The translations under genes and the position numbers were made by a program. Under the pieces are notes generated by a model. The model did not search any database, was not told the DNA's origin, and worked only from the letters and a program-made list of their open reading frames with translations. From JBCCCJ01 sp039029315 (lineage in GTDB: Bacteria; Bacteroidota; Bacteroidia; J057), in assembly GCA_039029315.1 (NCBI GenBank), contig JBCCGK010000039.1, positions 1 through 64,000 on the forward strand: a DNA stretch of 64,000 nucleotides, in the 5' to 3' direction. Of the stretch, positions 34,813 to 42,010 are shown piece after piece (position 1 is the stretch's first letter; every line of letters begins with the position of its first letter).

Positions 34813-35622
34813 ATGTCTCAACAACTGGCGCATTACATATCCAAACTGGAAGATTGGTTTCATCCCCTGGAAGGAAGCATTACAGCCTTCTCTGGGGGGA
34901 TAGACTCCACACTTGTGCTATTCCTGTCCAATAAGTTTTTGGGAAAAACCGGCATTGGGTGTATGTCCACATCAGCCAGTGTCAAGCAGAAGGACATCGC
35001 TTTTGCCAAAGAATTTTGTAAGCGATTTCAGATAGAGCTGGAAATCATCGAAACCCGAGAGATCGATGATGAAAATTATCTGTCCAATCCCGCCAATCGC
35101 TGCTATTTTTGCAAAACGCATCTCTACACAGACCTCGGAACCATGGCGTCCAAATATCCTTCTTACACCCTCTTGAATGGAACCAATAAAGATGATTTGG
35201 GAGACTATCGGCCAGGTCTTATCGCTGCTTCCGAACATGAGATTCGTTCTCCCCTTGTAGAGTGTGGCATGAACAAACAAGATGTCAGGGACCTCGCCAA
35301 ATACCTTGGCCTCCCCAATTGGGACAAACCTGCCAGCCCATGCCTGAGTTCCCGTGTGCCCTATGGCAATCGGATCACCGAGCAAAAACTTCGCCAGATA
35401 GAAGCTGCTGAAGGCATTCTCAATGCGCATGGATTTGAAGAAGTGCGGGTGAGGCATTTTGGTAAAGAGGCCCGGATTGAAGTGCCAGAAGCTTATCTGT
35501 TGCACCTAAAGGCTGTTTTTGGGCCCATAGAAAGTTCCATCAAGGACCTGGGTTTTGATCTTTGCACCATTGATCAAGAAGGCTTTGTCTCTGGCAAACT
35601 GAACCGCTCTCTGAATTCCTGA
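34813..35622 (+). CDS. larE: LarE, ATP-dependent sacrificial sulfur transferase
   Basis: 269 residues, ATG 34813. The PP-loop SGGIDS is at 27-32 (ITAFSGGIDSTLVLFLS), where ATP activates the substrate. NPANRCYFCKTHLY contains the CxxC pair seen in many LarE proteins. Cys177 in KPASPCLSSRVPYG corresponds to the sacrificial cysteine whose sulfur is donated in the Lactobacillus enzyme. LarE adds sulfur to the pyridinium biscarboxylate mononucleotide made by LarB, on the way to the nickel-pincer nucleotide cofactor of lactate racemase and related LarA enzymes. larB starts five bases after its stop. larC is 3.9 kb downstream on the same strand. Confidence 0.96.
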   Translation: MSQQLAHYISKLEDWFHPLEGSITAFSGGIDSTLVLFLSNKFLGKTGIGCMSTSASVKQKDIAFAKEFCKRFQIELEIIETREIDDENYLSNPANRCYFCKTHLYTDLGTMASKYPSYTLLNGTNKDDLGDYRPGLIAASEHEIRSPLVECGMNKQDVRDLAKYLGLPNWDKPASPCLSSRVPYGNRITEQKLRQIEAAEGILNAHGFEEVRVRHFGKEARIEVPEAYLLHLKAVFGPIESSIKDLGFDLCTIDQEGFVSGKLNRSLNS

Positions 35623-35626
35623 ATGT

Positions 35627-36289
35627 ATGAACACTTTTCACATTGATTGGGATCGGGAAGGGCGATTGGGATTCCCCGAGGTGATCTATGGGGCTGGAAA
35701 ATCTCCAGAAGTATTGCTGGAATTGCTCGCGTCTTATGTGGCAGATGACAAAAATGCCCTGATCACCAAACTCCAGGCTGAAAAAGCTCCGCCTCTGCTG
35801 AGGCAATATCCTGATGCCTTTTTTGATCAGGAGTCAGGAATCTTTTTGCTTCGCGAGGAAGAATTGAGTGCGCAACAAGCAAGAATTGGCATAGTCGCCG
35901 GGGGTACTTCCGATTTGTTTGTGGTCAATGAGATTCATTATACCCTCCAATATTTGGGAATCCGATCTGAACGAATCGTGGATGTTGGGGTCTCTGGCCT
36001 CCATCGACTGCTCAGTCGTCTGGATCACCTCAAATCGTTTTCTGTTCTGATAGGAGTAGCCGGATTTGAAGCAGCCCTTCCAACTGTCCTTGGCGGTCTG
36101 TTGCCTCAACCGATCATTGCTGTCCCGACTAGCGTAGGCTATGGGGTAGGAGAGGGAGGGAAAGCAGCTCTCCATGCATTATTGGCCAGTTGCGCCAATG
36201 GGATTACTGTGGTCAACATCGACAATGGTTATGGGGCTGCCATCGCTGCCTTTCGGATGTTGGGGATGGGGAATAGCGAATCGTTGTAG
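35627..36289 (+). CDS. larB: LarB, nickel-pincer cofactor biosynthesis (NaAD carboxylase/hydrolase)
   Basis: 220 residues, ATG 35627, five bases after larE. The N-terminal part reads FPEVIYGAGKSPE; the C-terminal half is PurE/AIR-carboxylase-like (IGIVAGGTSDLFVVNE, VDVGVSGLHRLL, VLIGVAGFEAALPTVLGGLLPQPIIAVPTSVGYGVGEGGKAALHALLASCANGITVVNIDNGYGAA, read here in short segments). LarB carboxylates the pyridinium ring of nicotinic acid adenine dinucleotide and releases AMP. That gives P2CMN, the substrate of LarE. The length and motifs are those of complete family members, so the enzyme should be active. Confidence 0.95.
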   Translation: MNTFHIDWDREGRLGFPEVIYGAGKSPEVLLELLASYVADDKNALITKLQAEKAPPLLRQYPDAFFDQESGIFLLREEELSAQQARIGIVAGGTSDLFVVNEIHYTLQYLGIRSERIVDVGVSGLHRLLSRLDHLKSFSVLIGVAGFEAALPTVLGGLLPQPIIAVPTSVGYGVGEGGKAALHALLASCANGITVVNIDNGYGAAIAAFRMLGMGNSESL

Positions 36290-36378
36290 CAACAGCTTGT
36301 AATCTGTCGCTACAAAAAAATCAAAGATTTCCAGTAAATTTGCCCCATTCACTCACAACTCGGTACCCAACACACGCT

Positions 36379-38049
36379 ATGTCCGACAAAAAAATTATCT
36401 TTTCTATGCAGGGGGTAAGCAAAATCTACCCTCCAAACAAAGAAGTCCTCAAAAATATCTGGCTGTCTTTCTATTATGGTGCCAAAATTGGCGTTCTGGG
36501 CCTCAATGGTTCTGGTAAATCCAGCCTGTTAAAAATTATTGCAGGGCTTGACCAGGATTATCAGGGAAAAATTGTGTTCGATAAAGAATACAAAATTGGG
36601 TTTCTTCCCCAGGAACCAGAATTGGATGAAAGCAAAACTGTCAAGGAAATCGTCCAGGAAGGCGTACAACATATCGTGGATCTGATCGCAGCCTATGATG
36701 CAGCCTCCGACAAACTGGCAGAACCACTGGGCGATGAGGAAATGATGCAAGCCATCGAAGAGCAAGGAGAATTGCTCGAAAAAATGGAAAATCTGGATGC
36801 CTGGAACCTGGATCATACTTTGGAAGTTGCTATGGAAGCACTTCGCTGTCCTCCTGATGATACGCCTGCTGCTGTCCTCTCTGGAGGAGAACGAAGAAGG
36901 GTAGCACTCTGTCGGTTGTTGTTGTCCAAGCCAGATATTCTTCTGTTGGATGAGCCAACCAACCATCTGGATGCTGAAAGTGTGCATTGGCTGGAGCAGT
37001 TTTTGAAGTCCTTTCCAGGCACTGTTATTGCCGTTACACACGATAGATACTTTCTGGATAATGTCGCGGGTTGGATACTGGAATTGGACAGAGGAGAAGG
37101 GATTCCCTGGGAAGGGAATTACAGCTCCTGGCTGGACCAAAAAGCGGATCGACTGGCAAAGGAAGAGAAAGCCGAAAGCAAACGCCAAAAAATCCTGCGC
37201 CGGGAACTGGAATGGACCCGAATGGGACAGAAGGCCCGACAAGCCAAAGGGAAGGCCCGCCTGAATGCCTATGAGGAGATGTCCAGGGCAGAAGCCAAAG
37301 AAAAAGAAGCCAAACTGGAATTGGTCATCCCGGCAGGTCAACGATTGGGGAATGATGTCATAGAAGTGCAGAATATTACCAAATCCTATGACAATCGAAT
37401 CCTGATTGAGAATCTGAGTTTTACCATCCCAAGAAATGCAATTGTAGGCATCATTGGTCCCAATGGTGTTGGAAAATCGACCCTGTTTCGAATGATCATG
37501 GGAGAGGAAAAGCCAAATAGTGGCAACATTCAGATTGGTCAGACAGTACAGCTGGCTTATGTGGATCAGTCTCACAAAGAATTGCTTCCAGAAAAAACAG
37601 TATATGAAGTCGTAAGTGGCGGGCATGAATTTCTGAATGTAGGTGGAAGGGCTATCCATGCCAGAGGCTATTTGGGAAAATTCAACTTTAAGGGAGGAGA
37701 TCAGCAAAAAAAGGTTGGTGTGCTGTCAGGAGGAGAAAGAAACCGATTGCACCTTGCCATGACCCTCAAGCAAGGAGCCAATGTTGTGCTGCTGGATGAG
37801 CCAACCAATGACATTGATGTGAACACCTTGCAAGCCCTGGAAGGGGCCATAGAGAATTTCGCTGGCTGTGCCTTGGTGATATCCCATGATCGCTGGTTCA
37901 TTGACAAATTGGCCACCCATATTCTTGCTTATGAGGATGAAGGAGAAGTTGTCTTCTTTGAAGGAAACTTCAGCGCCTATGAAGCCAATAAGAAAGAACG
38001 ACTAGGCGATACGCAACCACGTAGACCAAGATTCAAAAGTTTGTTATAG
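36379..38049 (+). CDS. ettA: EttA, ABC-F translational throttle ATPase
   Basis: 556 residues from the ATG at 36379; a TTG at 36340 is less likely. Two ABC domains in one chain: Walker A GLNGSGKSS (41-49) and GPNGVGKST in the second, two LSGGE signatures, and Walker B LLLDEPTN twice (the second LLDEPTNDID). Between them lies the charged helical linker (ESKRQKILRRELEWTRMGQKARQAK ...) that contacts the P-site tRNA in EttA. There are no membrane segments. EttA binds the ribosomal E site and holds the first elongation step depending on the ATP/ADP ratio. A -7-like box TAAATTTG is at 36335-36342, about 37 bases upstream of the start, without a clear -33 element. Confidence 0.96.
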   Translation: MSDKKIIFSMQGVSKIYPPNKEVLKNIWLSFYYGAKIGVLGLNGSGKSSLLKIIAGLDQDYQGKIVFDKEYKIGFLPQEPELDESKTVKEIVQEGVQHIVDLIAAYDAASDKLAEPLGDEEMMQAIEEQGELLEKMENLDAWNLDHTLEVAMEALRCPPDDTPAAVLSGGERRRVALCRLLLSKPDILLLDEPTNHLDAESVHWLEQFLKSFPGTVIAVTHDRYFLDNVAGWILELDRGEGIPWEGNYSSWLDQKADRLAKEEKAESKRQKILRRELEWTRMGQKARQAKGKARLNAYEEMSRAEAKEKEAKLELVIPAGQRLGNDVIEVQNITKSYDNRILIENLSFTIPRNAIVGIIGPNGVGKSTLFRMIMGEEKPNSGNIQIGQTVQLAYVDQSHKELLPEKTVYEVVSGGHEFLNVGGRAIHARGYLGKFNFKGGDQQKKVGVLSGGERNRLHLAMTLKQGANVVLLDEPTNDIDVNTLQALEGAIENFAGCALVISHDRWFIDKLATHILAYEDEGEVVFFEGNFSAYEANKKERLGDTQPRRPRFKSLL

Positions 38050-38143
38050 ACAATGCGGGCTGCGGCAGAAGAGCGCCAGAAAAAATTATTGTATCGCTTC
38101 TTCCAACCTTAGCCTGATTCCTATCATACACTCCCTTTCTCAT

Positions 38144-39007
38144 ATGGACAGCTCTGCTACAATTTTTCTCGCCTTTGCCTTGATCGTCATCATGATCGGC
38201 ATGGGATTGGCCCTGACAATCGACGACTTCAAACGCATTGTCAAAATGCCCAAGGCCGTTTTGCTGGGCTTTCTCAACCAAATCATTCTGCTTCCCCTCA
38301 TTGCCTTTGGCCTGAACAAGCTATTTGGGGTAGACCCGGCCATCGCAGTGGGTGTGATGATTCTGGCAGCCTGTCCAGGAGGAGCGACATCGAATCTGAT
38401 CTCTCACCTCGCCAAGGCTGATACTGCACTCTCTGTTACCTTGACAGCCATCAACAGCCTCATCACGATTATCACCATCCCACTTATCACCACTTTTGCG
38501 CTTTCTGCCTTTTTGGGAGAAAGCTCAACCGTAGAAGCTCCATTGGGGACCATTTTTAGTTCCCTCCTGGTGATCATCTTGATCCCCTTGAGCATTGGTA
38601 TGGCGATTCGAAAATATAAGCCCGATTTCGCCGACAGAATGGACCGTCCTGTGCGCATTGCAGGGGTGGTCTTAATCACATTGGTCATTCTTGGTCTATT
38701 GATCCGGGAGCGAGAGCATATTGTGGAGTACTTCCAGAGTGCTCTGCTCATCACGCTGGCCCTTAACATCACCACCATGTTGGTTGGCTTTTTGACAGCC
38801 CGACTCACCAAACTCAGTTTCAAACAAGCCCTGGCCATCACCATCGAATCCGGAAACCAGAATGGAACCCTTGCCATCAGCCTGGCAGTCGTCTCTCTAG
38901 GCAGACCAGACTTTGCCATCGCTGCAGCTGTATTCAGTTTGATTATGTATCCGACAGCCCTGGTCCCGATCTATTTCGGCAACAAAGCCGCGAAAAGCGA
39001 GATGTGA
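38144..39007 (+). CDS. BASS-family (bile acid:sodium symporter-like) transporter
   Basis: 287 residues, ATG 38144, about nine to ten membrane segments. The family landmarks are AVGVMILAACPGGATSNLISHLAKADTALSVTLTAI (the first crossed-helix sodium site) and ALAITIESGNQNGTLAISLAVVSLGRPDFAIAAAVFSLIMYPTA (the second, with ESGNQN); both are complete. BASS proteins import organic anions with sodium; outside animals the substrates include pyruvate, pantoate and other keto acids. The gene lies between ettA and larC, so a link to the substrate of a LarA-type enzyme is possible but unproven. Confidence 0.9.
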   Translation: MDSSATIFLAFALIVIMIGMGLALTIDDFKRIVKMPKAVLLGFLNQIILLPLIAFGLNKLFGVDPAIAVGVMILAACPGGATSNLISHLAKADTALSVTLTAINSLITIITIPLITTFALSAFLGESSTVEAPLGTIFSSLLVIILIPLSIGMAIRKYKPDFADRMDRPVRIAGVVLITLVILGLLIREREHIVEYFQSALLITLALNITTMLVGFLTARLTKLSFKQALAITIESGNQNGTLAISLAVVSLGRPDFAIAAAVFSLIMYPTALVPIYFGNKAAKSEM

Positions 39008-39098
39008 AACAATACGCCAACGATTTGGAACAATGGTCCATGTATATGTGAGGGAAGAATGCTTGTTTTGTCTCAACACCACAGCTACCCCCAAGCAT

Positions 39099-39440
39099 AT
39101 GAAACCGACCATCGCTTTTTTGTTCTTGTTTTGTTCTCTGTTTGTCATCGACCTGCCTGCCAGTAACTTTCATGCCTTGTCATCTGTCAAGCAGGAAGGA
39201 GAGCCTCAATCGGCCAGGATTTCTCTTTCTGTTTACCCCAATCCCACCTCCTCTTATTTGTATATCAAGGGAGAAGGACTGCACAATGAAGAGGCTTCCA
39301 TTCTCAATTTGTTGGGAAAGGAGGTGAAAAAACTAGCTCACATAAATGATCAAGACAAGATCGATGTATCTGATCTGAAGCCAGGGGTCTACTTTTTTCA
39401 GCTTTCCAGGGAGGTGCTGATTCGCTTTATTAAAGAATGA
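39099..39440 (+). CDS. Short secreted protein with T9SS sorting domain
   Basis: 113 residues from ATG 39099, giving the signal peptide MKPTIAFLFLFCSLFVIDLPAS. The mature protein is little more than a sorting domain: ISLSVYPNPTSSYLYIKGEG, ILNLLGKEVKKL, IDVSDLKPGVYFFQLS, then LIRFIKE. With only about 25 residues before it, the cargo is nearly absent. It may be a remnant of a longer gene or a small surface peptide carrier. The BASS gene ends 91 bases upstream. Confidence 0.75.
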   Translation: MKPTIAFLFLFCSLFVIDLPASNFHALSSVKQEGEPQSARISLSVYPNPTSSYLYIKGEGLHNEEASILNLLGKEVKKLAHINDQDKIDVSDLKPGVYFFQLSREVLIRFIKE

Positions 39441-39583
39441 GCTGTTCAATACCGAATTCGCAAGATCCGGTTCGCTGTTTTTTTCAAAATACACTAGAGG
39501 ATACGCAATAGGGAAAATTTGTCTCTTCAACTGAATTGTGAGAAGGCTAACATTTTACGAATAAAATTCCCTAAATTTCCGGC

Positions 39584-40929
39584 ATGAGTACTCTCTACAT
39601 CGAACCCTTTTCTGGCCTGTCAGGTGATATGCTTCTCAGTGCTTTGTGTAGCCTGGCTGATGCCTATGATGAACTTGTCAAGCTTCCCGGCAAGCTGCAT
39701 CTTCCCGATGGAAAGGTGGAAATTCATCAGGTGAACAAAAATGGCATTGTCTGTAAGCATGTGAAAATCGTGGACCTGAATGAGACAGAACACACGCATG
39801 ATCATAGCCATGACCATCACCACGCCCATGATCATTCTCATTCTCACGATCATCATCACTCCCATGATCATTCTCACGCTCATGATCATGACCACCATCA
39901 TCATTCTCATGAACATGAACACCAGCATGGGCATACCCATCATCATCATCATGCACATCGGCATCTGAGGGATATTCTGGCCATCATTGACAAGGGACAT
40001 ATCTCTGCTGGCGCCAAGCAGATCGCAAAAGACATTTTTACCATTATCGGTACTTCAGAATCTCGCATCCACAATATGGATTTGGACACCATCCATTTTC
40101 ATGAGGTAAGTGGGGTGGATTCCATCCTGGATATCGTTGGTTGTGCGGTCCTCATTGATCAGCTGGGAATAGAGAATACCTATTCTGATCCAATCTGTAC
40201 GGGTTTTGGGATGGTAAAAACACAACATGGGATGTTGCCAGTTCCAGCTCCTGCTACTGCGGATATCCTTCAAGGCATGCCCACCTACAAAGGCAGTGAA
40301 GAAGGAGAGAAGGTGACCCCAACTGGAGCCGCCATCCTGAAATATTTGCAACCGGATTTTTCTCCTCCTGTTCTTCAAACCCAACAAATCGCTTATGGTC
40401 CCGGCCAAAAGGACTTTGTCAATCCCAATGTGGTGCGGGTGTCGCTCCTGAAACCCATAAAAAAAAAGCAAGCAGCCACATCCACCTTGTAGAAACACAT
40501 GTTGATGACCTGCCACCGGAGTATATCGGGCGGGATTTTCAGGATCAACTATTAGCGGCTGGAGCTGTAGATTTTTTCTTCACGCCCATTCAGATGAAGA
40601 AAGGGAGGCCGGGATTGAATCTCACTGTATTGGTCAAGGATCATGGTTTGGAACAGGTACAGGCATTCCTTCTGGAACACACCTCCTCGATTGGCCTTCG
40701 ATACCAGCGAATGGAACGAATAGAGCTGCCACGAACAATATCTGAAGTAGAAACCCCCTTCGGCCCCGTTCGCATCAAAGAGGTCATCAGGCCATCGGCC
40801 AGAAAAAGTAGAAAAATTGAATATGAAGACTTGCAGCGAATCAGGGAAAAAACGGGGAGAAGCATACACGAAATTCAGGAAGAAATCATTCACTATTTGG
40901 CTGGGGCATCCTCCAAAGGAGAATCCTGA
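39584..40929 (+). CDS. larC: LarC, nickel insertion enzyme, joined across a -1 frameshift (LarC1 + LarC2)
   Basis: LarC1 opens at ATG 39584 (YIEPFSGLSGDMLLSAL) and would end at TAG 40490-40492 (309 bases short of a normal LarC end). The rest of LarC continues one frame back: after the A9 run at 40459-40467 the -1 frame reads HLVETHVDDLPPEYIG, FTPIQMKKGRPG, and ends with TGA at 40927-40929. Joined, the product has about 448 residues, the usual length. The join passes through ATA AAA AAA AAG. Frameshifting between larC1 and larC2 is known for Lactobacillus plantarum. Residues 70-127 contain 35 His in 58 residues, a likely nickel store. LarC inserts nickel into the bis-thiolated nucleotide using CTP, the last step of the pincer cofactor. 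larA is not in the window. Confidence 0.9.
40457..40468 (+). promoter_or_regulatory. A9 slippery site for the larC frameshift
   Basis: ATAAAAAAAAAG: nine A after AT. In the zero frame it reads ATA AAA AAA AAG and meets TAG 24 bases later; slipping back one base gives AAA GCA AGC and enters the LarC2 frame. Transcript slippage adding one A would have the same effect. The upstream frame ends at 40492, and the downstream frame is open from well before the run to 40929, so the two overlap. Confidence 0.8.
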
Positions 40930-40974
40930 GTGAAGGATGCTTCTCGTTTCCAGTGAGCGCTTGATTTTTTCCAT

Positions 40975-41003
40975 AAAAAAAGCCATCCCGCTTGCGCGGG
41001 ATG
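40975..41003 (-). terminator. Terminator of the collagen-like lipoprotein gene
   Basis: Perfect eight-base arms CATCCCGC (40984-40991) and GCGGGATG (40996-41003) with loop TTGC. On the minus strand the stem is followed by a T run (complement of the A7 at 40975-40981), so it ends transcription of 41034-41642. On the plus strand no T run follows, so it probably does not stop larC well. Confidence 0.85.
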
Positions 41004-41033
41004 ACCAAAATGAATAGGGTTAATAGGGCTATG

Positions 41034-41642
41034 TTATTGTTGGTGTTTGCTAAACTTGTTGGCTAATCGATATTTCTGATCGTTTTCATAGATGCCCAGA
41101 TAGGTAGCTACCTCATCATAGTTGGAATAATCCACTTCCATTTTTCCTACCGGAACTGCCGAAGCGACAATGACTCGAATGATGCCTTCATAGGCGGTTG
41201 CGTTTCGATCGCTGGCTTGACTTTGAAGACCAACAAATGCCAAATCATAAATGAAGTCCAGTTTCTCTATATAATCAGGATTGTGGGCAATGATGGTATA
41301 GGGCAGAGCGGTCCACGGATCTTGTGTGTCTGCACGGTAATAAACCAGAACCAAACCATTGCTGACGATGTCCTGTGTGATTTCCGGAACATCCAGGTCC
41401 AGCGCCATGAAATACCCATCCTCGCCAGGAGCTCCAACATCATACCAATGCGAGGGATCTGCGGCATAATTGATGCTGATGACATTGGCATTGCCATCTG
41501 CCCCATCGCGTCCATCAAATCCATCTTGTCCTGCTGGACCTTGAGGACCACGAGGTCCGACACAACTGCTCATCAGGATTCCGAGAAGGGCTATAAAGGT
41601 AAATGTGATCGATTTGTTGAATTGAAAGGTAAACATGTTCAT
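41034..41642 (-). CDS. Lipoprotein with short collagen-like repeat
   Basis: 202 residues from ATG 41642 (an ATG two codons later is also possible). The signal peptide ends GILMSSC, a lipobox with Cys27. Directly after it come G-x-y triplets (GPRGPQGPAGQDGFDGRDGADG), about seven repeats. The remaining 150 residues form a beta-rich domain (WYDVGAPGEDGYFMALDLDVPEI, LVLVYYRADTQDPWTALPY, EGIIRVIVASA) of a type often found behind such repeats in Bacteroidota lipoproteins. It is probably a surface or periplasmic structural protein. Single gene with its own terminator at 40975-41003. Confidence 0.85.
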   Translation of the reverse strand: MNMFTFQFNKSITFTFIALLGILMSSCVGPRGPQGPAGQDGFDGRDGADGNANVISINYAADPSHWYDVGAPGEDGYFMALDLDVPEITQDIVSNGLVLVYYRADTQDPWTALPYTIIAHNPDYIEKLDFIYDLAFVGLQSQASDRNATAYEGIIRVIVASAVPVGKMEVDYSNYDEVATYLGIYENDQKYRLANKFSKHQQ

Positions 41643-42010
41643 ATGATTTTGTAAGGTTTTGTTTCATCATACGAGCAGGTCACATCCCTGTTGGTACCCA
41701 ATGACCAAGCGTGTCTGATTGTCCCGCTTTTGAGCAGAAACGAATGAATATTAGCGGGCAAGCTTCGGGAGAACGACAAGCGATGTGGGTGGGACTGATC
41801 AGTTGTTGTGCGATGGTTTCCAGTGCGAATTACTCATGGATGGAATGATAGAAAATAGTGCATGGCCATCCCTTTGTCCTAAACTTAGCAATCCAGAAAT
41901 ATTGGGAGTGAAATGAACATTGATCTTATTGCAAGACCTTCTGTATATTTGTGAGTTGATGCAATGACTATCTTGATTTGAAAATTACAACCTATATCTA
42001 ATGATCCATC
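41643..42010. other. 368-base gap between divergent genes, with one promoter
   Basis: No gene is visible. Near the right end, TTG at 41920-41922 and TATATTTG at 41944-41951 are 21 bases apart, a good match to the Bacteroidota TTG / TAnnTTTG promoter. It is placed to drive the peptidase gene at 42011 with a leader of about 50 bases. The left part must hold the promoter of the lipoprotein gene, but no clear boxes were found. Confidence 0.5.
41920..41951 (+). promoter_or_regulatory. Promoter of the M16 peptidase gene
   Basis: TTG (41920-41922), 21-base spacer, TATATTTG (41944-41951). Fits the -33/-7 pattern used by the main sigma factor of Bacteroidota. Expected start of transcription near 41958, about 53 bases before the ATG at 42011. 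Confidence 0.55.

Noticed and set aside
36529..37707. 392-codon open frame on the minus strand inside ettA
   Set aside because: It lies wholly antisense to a clear ABC-F gene, has unlikely composition (rich in Phe, Cys, His) and no recognisable domain.
39797..39960. Repeated CATGATCATTCTCAC units, at first glance like a CRISPR or tandem-repeat array
   Set aside because: The units encode the His-rich tract of LarC in frame; spacing is irregular and there are no spacers.
40594..40929. Separate small gene downstream of larC1
   Set aside because: It is in the frame of LarC2, and LarC2 signatures begin well before its first Met, so it is the end of larC reached by frameshift.
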